A stretch of 64,000 bases of DNA from Archivesica marissinica (GCA_014843695.1 CM026400.1:38435805-38499804), one strand, 5' to 3'. Numbered from the stretch's first letter, positions 46,201-61,200 are shown. Translations and numbers: made by a program. Notes: generated from the letters alone by a model not told the origin.

Positions 46201-49200
46201 ATTTCAGTACTACTTGCCCCAGCGCATTGCTGAGTAAACAGCCCTATATGACAGCTAGGATCCCTACGCGTTCCATTTTGAACCAGTGTTTGTTTACATT
46301 GGGAAATTGTGAAAAACTCAAATGATGGGTATTGTGGCGTCCTCCCTCGTCGGCTCTTACTCTACGTCTGATCTATTTACGGCTCTTTCCAAGGTTTAAG
46401 CTATATAAACTCTTCTGGTCGGTTGTCTAGGGGTATATCTCAGTTCTCTGTCAAATCAATAATAACGTGACACAAAGTTCTTTTCTATCTATTTTACTCT
46501 ATCGTCTCTTTCTATATTCTCCTATTTCGTTTATTCACATCTCGTGAATATCTGATCTCTTATCTATATAATAGTCACTTCAAGCCTCATTAATTTCTAG
46601 TGTCTTTATTAGATCACCGCCCTGTCGATAATTGGATTACATCTTTAATCTTCAATATACAATCAAGGATATCTCAATTAGACTGTCTACGTTGATCAGC
46701 CGCTCGCGTCTCTCAATAACTTCAATATCTCACAGTACTGTTCTGGTATCAATTTATTACCGCTATATATTAGAGATAATTTGTATCTCTTATCTTATTA
46801 TATTAGCTATCACGTATTCTATTCAAGCAATACGGTGCTACTTAATCCATCGCTACCCAATGTGTCCGTAACACTTAAGTTCAGTTTATAGTTCGTTTTA
46901 TAAGTATATTAAATTAATATACTGAAGACATCTCGTCTTTTATATTAGCTATCACGTATTCTATTCAAGCAATACGGTGCTACTCACTCCATTGATATTC
47001 ACTGTGTCCGTAACACTTAAGTTCAGTTTATAGTTCGTTTTATAAGTATATTAAATTAATATACTGAAGACATCTCGTCTTTTATATTAGCTATCACGTA
47101 TTCTATTCAAGCAATACGGTGCTACTCACTCCATTAATATTCACTGTGTCCGTAACACTTAAGTTCAGTTTATAGTTCGTTTTATAGGATATTAAATTAA
47201 TATACTGAAGACATCTCGTCTTTTAGTTAGCTATCACGTATTCTATTCAAGCAATACGGTGCTACTCACTCTATTCACTGTGTCTGTAACACTTAAGTTC
47301 GTTTATAGTTCGTTTTATAAGTATATTAAATTAATATACTGAAGACATCTCGTCTTTAGTGTCATAGAAACAGTAATTGTTTTCTATTTGAGATACACAA
47401 TCAATCCTTGCATAAGGACAGCCTTTTGTGCTCTGATTTCTCTTTACTTTTACTCGGAATTATATACATTTCAGTCAGACAGCGTGGCGCTGACCACCTG
47501 TTACCTTACGCAATCAAAATCGTAACTTTAATGAAACAGCCAGACATATTGGCGCCTCATCAAAAGAAACCGACAACTATTACATAATCTCTCGCTGTGA
47601 GATAATATTTACGTACATCAGCCTCGCGGTAAGCTAAATTAACGATACACAAATTAAGTTCTCATGTAATCATTCTTTTTACGCGCCAAAATAGCTTGTT
47701 GATTTTAGGCGCGAATATTGCATAAATATAGTATGGTCATTTCTATTTATAATAATATGTACATTAGACAATCACAATACTTAGTATCATGTGCAAAATA
47801 GCTGTTTTTGCACAGTATCTCCATCTCCATCATTAATTCATATATTACATTAATTGAACATGAACAAATGACGAGTTATTAATACATATATTATGTTAAA
47901 TGAACATGAGCAAATGACGAGTTATTAATACGTATATTATGTTAACTGAACAGGAACACATGACGAGTTATTAATACGTATATTATGTTAAATGAACATG
48001 AGCAAATGACGAGTTATTAATACATATATTATGTTAAATGAACATGAACAAATGACGAGTTATTAATACATATATTATGTTAAATGAACATGAGCAAATG
48101 ACGAGTTATTAATACATATATTATGTTAAATGAACATGAGCAAATGATGAGTTATTAATACATATATTATGTTAAATGAACATGAGCAAATGACGAGTTA
48201 TTAATACATATATTATGTTAAATGAACATGAGCAAATGATGAGTTATTAATACATATATTATGTTAAATGAACATGAGCAAATGACGAGTTATTAATACA
48301 TATATTATGTTAAATGAACATGAGCAAATGACGAGTTATTAATACATATATTATGTTAAATGAACATGAGCAAATGACGAGTTATTAATACATATATTAT
48401 GTTAAATGAACATGAGCAAATGACGAGTTATTAATACATATATTATGTTAAATGAACATGAGCAAATGACGAGTTATTAATACATATATTATGTTAAATG
48501 AACATGAGCAAATGACGAGTTATTAATACGTATATTATGTTAAATGAACATGAGCAAATGACGAGTTATTAATACATAAATTATGTTAAATGGAAATGAA
48601 CATATTATTAATATGTTTCCATATACCGACACTGGGGTCCATCGGTATCAGCCTTGCAGTAAAAACCTTCTGCACACGGCGCCAGTAACAGTTCACGAAT
48701 GTCGCACGGATCGCTCACATTTTCTGGTAACACTGAAATAAGAGACATATTTAGTAATTGTGACTATTTTAGCAAACGACCACGTACAGTGAAGCTAAAT
48801 ATAATCATGTGACGTTTTATTCATTATTTTTAATTCTAGGTAGTTTCATAGCGTGTGTAGGTTCATAGCGTAGCTATGAATAAGCTGTGTGACGTCATTT
48901 TCCGCGCACTTGCTGGCGTATTTTCATAGTTTCGCCAAAATACTTCTACTTTACTTATTTAGGTATGTAAACCAGATTTTATTCATTCTGTATTATTTGC
49001 ATTGGTATTCGTGAAGCTTTCTGATGTGTGCTTTACGTTTATTTATCGTCGCTACCAGTTGCGCATATGAGCGATGCCTCCTGACGAGATTAATCATTTT
49101 AGAGTTTTGGAGGATAGTGCAATGATACAGACAGAGACCCATTATATAGTCTCCTCTGGTTCTTTTACGTGCACGGCGTAAAGCACCGACACAATACCTT

Positions 49201-52200
49201 GGTTTAAAATCCCATCCGAAAGACTGTTAATTTTATTAGGGTCAGACGGAGGATCGAACCTGCGACCCCTGGATTACCAGCCCAACGTGTTACCACGAAG
49301 CTTTCCTTTTAACATGTCGCTGTTGAAACGAGTTCGTTGTAGTGGAATTTATGACATTAAGTTTAGAAATGTTCGAGGCTATTTTTCTAGAATTCAAGAT
49401 GGGAGATATCGCTCATTATATTATTTGCATAATGTCACTGTGTCATCTATTGTGCACACCCTACCCTCGTAATACAGACTAACCAGTTACTAGCAGTACG
49501 GTGGAAGATGTACATGTAGGCAGCGAAAGATCCCAACTTGATTTAAATAGGAGGTCAATCTAAATCACTTGATTGCATATTGATAGCACGGGGTAAATAC
49601 GAGTATATCACGTGATTGCGTATTGATATCAGGGGGTAAATACGAGTATATCACGTGATTGCGTATTGATATCAGGGGGTAAATACGAGTATATCACGTG
49701 ATTGCGTATTGATATCAAGGGGTAAATACGAGTATATCACGTGATTGCGTATTGATATCAGGGGGTAAATACGAGTATCTCACGTGATTGCGTATTGATA
49801 TCAGGGGGTAAATACGAGTATATCACGTGATTGCGTATTGATATCAAGGGGTAAATACGAGTATATCACGTGATTGCGTATTGATATCAGGGGGTAAATA
49901 CGAGTATATCACGTGATTGCGTATTGATATCAGGGGGTAAATACGAGTATATCACGTGATTGCGTATTGATATCAAGGGGTAAATACGAGTATATCACGT
50001 GATTGCGTATTGATATCAGGGGGTAAATACGAGTATATCACGTGATTGCGTATTGATATCAGGGGGTAAATACGAGTATATCACGTGATTGCGTATTGAT
50101 ATCAAGGGGTAAATACGAGTATATCACGTGATTGCGTATTGATATCAGGGGGTAAATACGAGTATATCACGTGATTGCGTATTGATATCAGGGGGTAAAT
50201 ACGAGTATATCACGTGATTGCGTATTGATATCAGGGGGTAAATACGAGTATATCACGTGATTGCGTATTGATATCAGGGGGTAAATACGAGTATATCACG
50301 TGATTGCGTATTGATATCAGGGGGTAAATACGAGTATATCACGTGATTGCGTATTGATATCAGGGGGTAAATACGAGTATATCACGTGATTGCGTATTGA
50401 TATCAGGGGGTAAATACGAGTATATCACGTGATTGCGTATTGATATCAGGGGGTAAATACGAGTATATCACGTGATTGCGTATTGATATCAGGGGTAAAT
50501 ACGAGTATATCACGTGATTGCGTATTGATATCAGGGGGTAAATACGAGTATATCACGTGATTGCGTATTGATATCAAGGGGTAAATACGAGTATATCACG
50601 TGATTGCGTATTGATATCAGGGGGTAAATACGAGTATATCACGTGATTGCGTATTGATATCAGGGGGTAAATACGAGTATATCACGTGATTGCGTATTGA
50701 TATCAGGGGTAAATACGAGTATATCACGTGATTGCGTATTGATATCACGGGGTAAATACGAGTATATCACGTGATTGCGTATTGATATCAGGGGGTAAAT
50801 ACGAGTATATCACGTGATTGCGTATTGATATCAGGGGTAAATACGAGTATATCACGTGATTGCGTATTGATATCAAGGGGTAAATACGAGTATATCACGT
50901 GATTGCGTATTGATATCACGGGGTAAATACGAGTATATCACGTGATTGCGTATTGATATCAGGGGGTAAATACGAGTATATCACGTGATTGCGTATTGAT
51001 ATCAGGGGGTAAATACGAGTATATCACGTGATTGCGTATTGATATCAAGGGGGTAAATACGAGTATATCACGTGATTGCATATTGATATCAGGGGGTAAA
51101 TACGAGTATATCACGTGATTGCGTATTGATGATATCAGGGGTAAATACGAGTATATCACGTGATTGCGTATTGATATCAAGGGGTAAATACGAGTATATC
51201 ACGTGATTGCGTATTGATATCACGGGGTAAATACGAGTATATCACGTGATTGCGTATTTATATCAAGGGGTAAATACGAGTATATCACGTGATTGCGTAT
51301 TGATATCACAGGGTAAATACGAGTATATCACGTGATTGCGTATTGATATCAGGGGGTAAATACGAGTATATCACGTGATTGCGTATTGATGATATCAGGG
51401 GGTAAATACGAGTATATCACGTGATTGCGTATTGATATCAGGGGGTAAATACGAGTATATCACGTGATTACGTATTGATATCACGGGGTAAATACGAGTA
51501 TATCACGTGATTACGTATTGATATCAGGGGGTAAATACGAGTATATCACGTGATTACGTATTGATATCAGGGGGTAAATACGAGTATATCACGTGATTAC
51601 GTATTGATATCAGGGGGTAAATACGAGTATATCACGTGATTACGTATGAACTGTGGAACTTTTTCTAATGTCAGATGTAAATATAAATGTATTATGAGAT
51701 TCCCCATGGATGATGGAACAATAATTAACTATTACTGTGGCGTCCCCCCTCGTCGGCTCTTACTCTACGTCTGGTCTATTTACGGCTCTTTCCAAGGTTT
51801 AAGCTATATAAACTCTCTGGTCGGTTGTCTAGGGGTATATTTCAGTTCTCTATCAATTCAATAATAACGTAACACAAAGTTCTTTTCTATCTATTTTACT
51901 CTATCGTCTCTTTTTATATTCTCCTATTTCGTTTATTCACATCTCGTGAATCGCCATACGGTGCTACTCACTCCATTAATATTCACTGTGTCCGTAACAC
52001 TTAAGTTCAGTTTATAGTTCGTTTTATAAGTATATTAAATTAATATACTGAAGACATCTCGTCTTTTATATTAGCTATCACGTATTCTATTCAAGCAATA
52101 CGGTGCTACTCACTCCATTAATATTCACTGTGTCCGTATCACTTAAGTTCAGTTTATAGTTCGTTTTATAAGTATATTAAATTAATATACTGAAGACATC

Positions 52201-55200
52201 TCGTCTTTTATATTAGCTATCACGTATTCTATTCAAGTAATACGGTGCTACTCACTCCATTAATATTCAGTGTGTCCGTAACACTTAAGTTCAGTTTATA
52301 GTTCGTTTTATAAGTATATTAAATTAATATACTGAAGACATCTCGTCTTTTATATAGCTATCACGTATTCTATTCAAGTAATACGGTGCTACTCACTACA
52401 TTAATATTCACTGTGTCCGTAACACTTAAGTTCAGTTAATAGTTCGTTTTATAAGTATATTAAATTAATATACTGAAGACATCTCGTCTTTCAGATTAGC
52501 TATCACGTATTCTATTCAAGTAATACGGTGCTCTATTCAAGTAATACGGTGCTACTCACTCAATAAATATTCACTGTGTCTGTAACACGTAAGTTCAGTT
52601 TATAGTTCGATGTATCGTTAGCATTACAGGTAGATGATAATCTTGTTCCAAGGAACTTGTTGCTATTGAAGCTAATATGTAGAATGTTTTCCGGGTAGTT
52701 GAAAGCTAACTGATTCTATGTTTTACATGTGCACAGTGTTATGTTCGGACATCATAACTGTTATATATTGCTAATTATGTATTAGTCCATAGTCGAGGTC
52801 AATTGACTAAATACAAGGTTATATGTGCTGCGATTACTCAACTGACATTTAACCCTGTTATTTGTGCATTGATATTATACTGTTTGTACATATATATTAA
52901 TAATGATTTGTAAATATGTTATGCTCTTCAGCAATGGAGGAAATAAAAGTATCTATCTAGTTTATAGTTCGTTTTATAAGTATATTAAATTAATATACTG
53001 AAGACATCTCGTCTTTAGTGTTATAGAAACAGTAATTGTTTTCTATTTGAGATACACAATGAATCCTTGCATAAGAACAGCCTTTTGTGCTCTGATTTCT
53101 CTTTAATTTTACTCGGAATTATGTACAATTCAGTCAGACAGCGTGGCGCTGACCACCTGTTACCTTATGCAATCAAAATCGTAACTTTAATGAAACAGCC
53201 AGACATATTGGCGCCTCATCAAAAAAAACCGACAACTATTACACAATCTCTCGCTGTGAGATAATATTTACGTACATCAGCCTCGCGGTAAGCTAAATTA
53301 ACGATACACAAATTAAGTTCTCATGTAATCATTCTTTTTGCGTGCAAAAATAGCTTGTTGATTTTAGGCGCGAATATTGCATAAATATAGTACGGTCATT
53401 TCTATTTATAATATATACATTAGACAATCACAATACTTAGTATCGTGTGCAAAACAGCTGTTTTTGCACATTACCCAGACATTATGTTAAAAAAGCTAGT
53501 TTCGTTTGTGTTTTCCAATGAATGATATGAGTTTTCTAAGTGAAAGAAAACTCCATCTTCCATTGCTTTGAAACAGTGAAAGATGGCATTTTCTCTGCCA
53601 CTGCTTAAGTTTCGTATTCCTCCGGTTGGATGTATTTTTGTAGTTTAGCTATTTTCTGACAATCATGTACAGTTAATTATTAAGTAATATAATTATTCTA
53701 ATGAATTTGTGTGTCTGTAGTTTTAATTTTGACAGCAAAGTAATTATATTATATTAGCCAAATTCATTGGAAATCAAAAAAGAAGATTTGTGTTTATTAG
53801 TGTCAGATAGGATTTTATTTCATCTCGTGATCACTTGTGGAAATAAAATCTCATCTTACACTAATAAACGCAAATATCCTCTATTTACTGATTTTGCATT
53901 TGTGACTGAATAATAACCAGCTATCTCAAGACGATAACATAATGCCATTACTTGATGTGGTATGTACAAGCTTTCCATTATACTCTAAGTTTTCACCAAC
54001 AGATAACGCCGCGATTGACTGAACTATTGCATCTGCCGTCCCGGTCTTGTTTCCCTCGTCATCGTAGATGACTGTGTAGTCAGCAATGATGCTACCGTTC
54101 CTGGAGGAGAAATGTAGTTTAATATATATTATTCCAGATGTATGTCCCAAATCACAGGCTGGCGTCCGTGGTCCAATGGTAGAGCGTCGGATTTGGAATC
54201 GAACGGTCCGGGTTCGATACTCAGTCAGGCCACTTATGTAGTAGTTATTGAGCAATGCACCTCACACACATTGCTTAGTACTGTTTAACCGCTATGGTCG
54301 GCCAGGCATGCCAAGCAAAACATGTCTAGGTCCCCGCAAGGGGTTTGACATTAATGGTAATACAATACAATGCAACGCAACGCAACGCAACGCAACGCAA
54401 CACAACACAACACAACACATACATACATACATACATACATACATACATACATACATGCATACGAAATTAGTTAATAAAACTAATTTATTGTTAATTTAAT
54501 CAGATTATATTGCAAATATTTCACAATGAGGAATACAATTTAAATGTTATGTTATTTCGGGTTTTACGCCTGCATCAGCACCATATCGGGCTATATCGCC
54601 GGCGGGCAGTTTACCTAACAACACCTTTCCTGGGCAGGCTCCAGCGGTTAACCAGTACTTGGGTGCACCAACCTCCGTAAGAAACTGCCAACTTTTTCAT
54701 ATAAATGAGACACGGTCTGAGCGGGGCTCGAACCCGTGACCATAAGTGATGATAGGTTACAGTGGTATACAGGTCAGCGACCTTAACCACTCGACCACGT
54801 AGGCGGACAATATATATCACAATAACATTAATGTCATATTCCTAGCATACATGTACATAAAACCTGATCAGATCCATATACAATCTACATCCGTTATGTC
54901 GAATTCCGTCGGACCGAACACAATACTTCAACATAACCGAAGATTGACGTAACGAAATTCAATATAAACAGATACAGTTATATAAAATATGGTAGCAATA
55001 TGGTCTGAAACGGGACTTTGATTCGAATTTGAGATAACCGGAGAATTCGACACAACCGACTTTGACATAACGGATGTAGAATGTACATGCTATTTTTCAA
55101 AGTGCAAAGGGATCGGGCTACGCGTTTTGAAAACACTAGCAACAGCCCTTTCTAATTTATCATTCATTATTGTGTTACACGCATATAATTTTACCTGATC

Positions 55201-58200
55201 CGATTCACAAACACAGTTATCTGTGCGTCTGTGTATTTCATGATATGCCTCTCCAACTGAAAAATTAAATTACAGAATTTACCAGGAAAACTATATGGAC
55301 ACACAATACCATAGCCATACAATACAATTCCAGTATATAATAGTGGCTACTTTCCAGAGTTCCATACCAAATACAATCAACACGCTAAATACAATCATAA
55401 TCAGAATTAATTATGCGACCCTCTATAACTAAAGAAAGCTATCTCTATCTATCATTATGTTAATGGTTTGTTTTCTAATAAATTTCTATTTATTATGGTA
55501 TATAGTTGTGAATAATTTAACATGTTCCATATATTATTTATTTCAATAATAATAATAACAATTACGCTTTCATCCGCGCCAACGAGAGTGATTAATATAA
55601 GTTGTTAAAAAAACTTGCTTCGCAATCGTTGTAAAATAAATATAAAATTTAAAAAATAGAATTCACTAATATTATAGCCCCATCTAAGCATGCAGAAAAT
55701 ATAATTATATAAGTATCCATTATATCATAGCATATACCCAGTCCACACGTTATACTTATAAGACAGTATCTAGTTTCGTATAAATATTATAATATTTCTG
55801 TAATAAAATTATTATAAAAAAGATCAATTGCCCATGTCTTTGCATATAGACACTTCAATCCCATATGTTTGCATATAGAAACTTCAAGCCAATATGTTTG
55901 CATATAGAAACTTCAATCCCATATGTTTGCCTATATAGAAACTTCATGCCAATATGTTTCCATAGAGAAACTTTAATCCTATATGTTTGCATATAAAAAC
56001 ACCAAACCCATATGTTTGCATATAGAAACGTTAACCACATATGTTTGCATATAGAAACTTCAATCCCATATGTTTGCATATAGAAACTTCAATCCCATAT
56101 GTTTGCATATAGAAACTTCATCTCCATATGTTTGCATATAGAAACTTCAACCCCATATGTTTGCATATAGAAACTTCAACCCCATATGCTTGCATATAGA
56201 AACTTCAATCCCATATCTTTGCATATAGAAACTTCAATCCCATATGTTTGCATATAGAAACTTCAACCCCATATGTTTGCATATAGAAACTTCAACCCCA
56301 TATGCTTGCATATAGAAACTTCAATCCCATATGTTTGCATATAGAAATTTCAATCCCATATGTTTGCATATAGAAACTTCAACCCCATATGTTTGCATAT
56401 AGAAACTTCAACCCCATATGTTTGCATATAGAAACTTCAACCCCATATGTTTGCATATAGAAACTTCAACCCCATATGTGTGCATATAGAAACTTCAATC
56501 CCATATGTTTGCATATAGAAACTTCAAGCCAATATGTTTGCATATAGAAACTTCAATCCCATATGTTTGCCTATATAGAAACTTCATGCCAATATGTTTG
56601 CATAGAGAAACTTTAATCCTATATGTTTGCATATAAAAACACCAAACCCATATGTTTGCATATAGAAACGTTAACCACATATGTTTGCATATAGAAACTT
56701 CAACCCCATATGCTTGCATATAGAAACTTCAATCCCATATGTTTGCATATAGAAATTTCAATCCCATATGTTTGCATATAGACACTTCAACCTCATATGT
56801 TTGCATATAGAAACTTCAACCCCATATGTTTGCATATAGAAACTTCAACACCATATGCTTGCATATAGAAACTTCAACCCCATATGTTTGCATATAGAAA
56901 CTTCAACCCCGTATGTTTGTATATATAAACTTCAACCCCATATGTTTGCATATAGAAACTTCAACAATATATGCTTGCATATAGAAACTTCAATCCCATA
57001 TGTGTGCATATAGAAACTTCAATCCCATATGTTTGCCTATAGAAACGTCAACCCCATATGTTTGCATATAGAAACTTCAACCCCATTTGTTTGCATATAG
57101 AAACTTCAACCCCATATGCTTGCATATAGAAACTTCAATCCCATATGTTTGTATATAGAAACGTCAACCCCATATATTTGCATATAGAAACGTCAACCCC
57201 ATATGTTTGCATATAGAAACTTCAACCCCATATGTTTGCATATAGAAACTTCAATCTCATATGTTTGCATATAGAAACTTCAATCCCATATGTTTGTATA
57301 TATAAACTTCAACCCCGTATGTTTGCATATAGAAACTTCAATCCCATATGTTTGTATATATAAACTTCAACCCCGTATGTTTGCATATAGAAACTTCAAC
57401 CCCATATGTTTGCATATAGAAACTTTAACCCCATATGCTTGCATATAGAAACTTCAATCTCATATGTTTGCATATAGAAACTTCAATCCCATAAGGTGGC
57501 ATACAGAAACTCCAACCCCATATGTGTGCATATAGACACTTCAATCCCATATGCTTGCATATAGAAACTTCAATCCCATATGTGTGCATATAAAAACTTC
57601 AACCGCATATGTTTGCATATAGAAACTTCAATCCTATATGTTTTCATATAGAAACTTCAAACCCATAAGTTTGCCTTATATAGAAGATTATTTGCAAAGT
57701 AAGTTGGACAAAAGCAAAGTACACTTATTCACAGGTTCATGAATGGGTTCTATAAAATAGTTGGCAAAGTATAGAGTACCATTTGTCTGACATCATCCAC
57801 TGTTTTCTTGTATGTAGCATAGTACGCCAGGTTGGGTAGCGGAACATCTAGTTTTACAGAGGGAGAAAGCTTGTGTTGTTTCAATTCTATGACGAAATAG
57901 AAAAAAACCATAGGTGTATATAAGATGATAACAGGATTGTATTGTATCGGTAAATAATACTTATGCTGTACTGTTGAAAATAAAATAATGCTAATAAAAG
58001 ATATTGTTTTGAAAAGGAAATGTGCAATATACCTATTTTGTATTTTCAAATATTTATTAATAGAATAATTTTAATGTGATAATATGTTCAACATTTCAGA
58101 GATTCAGTTATGCAAATTGTTTTCCTTCCGACTCAAAATTAAATGTTAGATTATATATTGAACACCATAAAATCATGACAAGCGCAACATACCTGAGCAA

Positions 58201-61200
58201 GACACACTGTCCACATCCAGCACATATCCAGCATTACAGATGCAGGAGAAGTTTCCAATAAAATTCAAACAAGTGTGCTCGCATCCAGCACCATCGGATA
58301 CGCATTCGTCAATATCAGTGCACGAAACGCTATCAGTGTCTAGACGGTATCCATCGTTACAACTACACTTATATGACCCATCCTCATTGGTGCATGTATG
58401 GCCGCAACCTCCATTGTCCGTGTTACATTCATTGTCATCAACACACATCATACGGTCATCTTGGAGGGTGTATCCAATTTTACATCTACACCGGAATGAT
58501 CCTTCTTCATTCATACATATGTGATCACAGTCTCCGTTTCTGGCGTCACATTCATTAATATCACCACATGAAACGGCATCATCTTCGAGCTTGTATCCGA
58601 TTCGACAGCTACATTGGAATGAACCGTTTCCGTTTGTGCATGTATGATCGCATCCTCCATTGTCAGTGTTACATTCATTAATATCCACACAAGATACTCC
58701 ATCATCTTGGAGCGTGTATCCATCTTTGCAGGTACACTGGAATGAACCGTTTCCGTTTGTGCATGTATGATCGCATCCTCCATTGTCAGTGCTACATTCA
58801 TTAACATCAACGCACGAGATGGTATCCTCTTGGAGTATGTAGCCATCGTCGCAGCTACAATTGAATGTTCCGTCTGCATTGTTGCAATGTTGTTTGCATC
58901 CACCATTGTCTTGTATGCATTCATTGATATCTGGCACAGAAATGGAACATAAATAATTGAGCTTTTTACCACCTATTGTTATCACTGAGTGCTTGCATGT
59001 TATATGTGCACATTAACTGAAACTTGCTTTTAAATTAGGGTGTTTTACGTTTATTTATCGTCGCTACCGGTTGTCCATATGAGGGACGTCCCTGAAGAGA
59101 TTAGACATTCTAGATGTTTGGAGTATTATACAATGATACAGACAGAGATCCATTCCAGAGTACCCTGGTTCTTTTGCGTGCATGGTGTAAAGCACCGACA
59201 CGAGACCACTTTTAAAGTAGATGCACCAGCATAAATATAACAAGAGAGTCATGATTACCCTGTATCGATCGCCTGATTAAGCATGGGGAAATATTTGTTA
59301 CCACTTTGAAAGAGCATTATGCATAGATTATTCCTACGAAGTATTGTCAATATCGGAGCGGTGGTTCGTGAGATGTTATTCGCGACAACCTCAATTTTAA
59401 CAAATATGAAAAGGCTACACCCATGGACTATAAGTTTGAAATTTGTCAACATTGGCTAAGTGGTTTGGATAAAGAGGTATTTTGATATCAATATTAAAAT
59501 AACCATATTTTGACCCTTCGGTAATCAGCTTGGATGAGATAAAATCATTTGATTGTGATAACTCAACAAAAATCAGAGCGATCGCCTCGTCGATACCTTA
59601 GATTTGATAAATGACATCACAATATTTGCTCAAACATAAAATATGACCTCAATTTGACCTCCGGGGCCACGCCCAACTTTGATCCCAGGGACATCATTTG
59701 AACAACTTTGAAAAAGTATTGTACCTCGATCAGTTCTACCAAGAATCGTCATAATCCGGCTGGTGGTTCATGAGAAGTTTATTTTTAAAGGAATTTGTGC
59801 TATTTGTGCTATTTGTAGATGGTGGCCATATTGTGTATAATATGTATGTACATTGCATTGCCAAATATAAAGTGATTGACGATTTTGCAATAAATGTTCT
59901 GTTCTGTAAATAGTTCAACAACTCCTGGTCTCGTATATCCACATATAGTTTATACAAATTTATTTTAGCTCGATTGCGAAACAAGTTGTTTCCACTTATA
60001 TTAATCACTCTCGAGACCTCATTCCTGATGGAATCCATCGCCACGAGGGAGAGAGAAGAGGCAACGTGAAATTTAAATTCCTTGCCTAAGGGCACAATCG
60101 TAACGGCTCCAGCGGGGCTCGAACTGCGGACCTTTCGCACATGAAGCGCACCACATATACTATCTAGTTGCCATGCTTCAACGTGTAATAAGAGTATATA
60201 ATCTTCAGACTGGTACAGGATATTTGGTTGAGAAACTATTTTCCCAAATGAAAGAGCAAACTTTGTATGTTCAGTATAATAATACTCGCATCAACACCTT
60301 AAGCTATATTTGGTGTACGAAGGTCCCTGGTGCCCATCTGAGCAGTATTGCATACTCGGACACGGGTAGAACCACCGACAATCCGCCAGCTAGCAGTATA
60401 GATATCCTCACTTGAAATAATGAGAGACATTACTAGTTTTTCTATTGATGGATAAAGTCAGATTTATCCCTAAATGTATATTGGTCCTTTTATTTGGAAT
60501 CCTTTGTTTTTAATGTTGTTGTTTAAACATATGTTGCGTGTAATTTTATCAAAATCGTGTTAATTAATTGAACCCATTTTTACAGTATGGTATCCATTGG
60601 ACATGCTAAAGGATATCTGTCGATATTTAATAATTTTATAATTATAAAATGAGAATACGGATGAGAATGAAAAACATGTGGTGCTAAGGAAACGACGATA
60701 AAAACAGAGGAAACCAATTAAGCGGACCAATATACTATTAAGAGTATTCAGGGGCAGTAACTGACTAATGTTTCAGTTACAGGTCTCGCCAAACCAGAGA
60801 TATAACTGAAACAATTCGACTTATGACTTAGGGTCATCAAACAATCCCTTTGGAACCCTAGTGTTATCACAACTAAGCTAGAACTAGATAAAATACAACT
60901 TCTTGTGACATTTGGACGAATTGCTAACACGTTTGGGACCTAATCATACCATGATATGACCTACTATATGTGATTGTCTTATCGAGAGACTCAGGTCCAC
61001 CTGCGGTGCAATCATGACAATGTCCGGAAATATGACTGCGCATGTGCATTGCATTGAGAATGACCTATATAAACCTACCTGTACAGTTGTGCAGGTCAGC
61101 GTGTAGAGTGAACCCAGATTGACAGCTGCAGTTGAATGTACCAATGTAGTTATGACACTGCTGATGGCAGCCTCCATTGTCCTCTTCACATTCATTAACG

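Larger units (their letters stand above)
46333..47814 (+). mobile_element. Solo LTR, right arm only (1482 bp)
   Basis: Begins TGTGGCGTCC, ends TTTTTGCACA, with 4-bp target duplication GTAT (46329-46332, 47815-47818). TATATAAA at 46402-46409 suggests a promoter. Internal tandem repeat of about 150 bp. Left arm empty site is 4277-4280 in GATGGAGATACCCATCA. No internal retroelement genes. Confidence 0.92.
35715..57896. repeat. Right arm of a large inverted repeat
   Basis: Inverted counterpart of 1-19886. Base 57896 pairs with base 1, so homology may continue outwards on both sides; sequence to the left of the window is needed to find the true end. The inner edge is about 35715, where a 62-bp array begins. 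This arm is about 2.3 kb longer because it has two solo LTRs, a 43-bp array of about 48 units and a larger 29-bp array, while the left arm has bigger 36-bp, 64-bp and 77-bp arrays. Confidence 0.93.

Noticed and set aside
49570..51645. CRISPR-like regular array
   Set aside because: Units are contiguous without variable spacers and the DNA is animal nuclear.
53067..53264. Small open frame with an ILAPHQKKP-like end, also seen near 47480
   Set aside because: Lies inside both solo LTRs; no retroelement protein motif.
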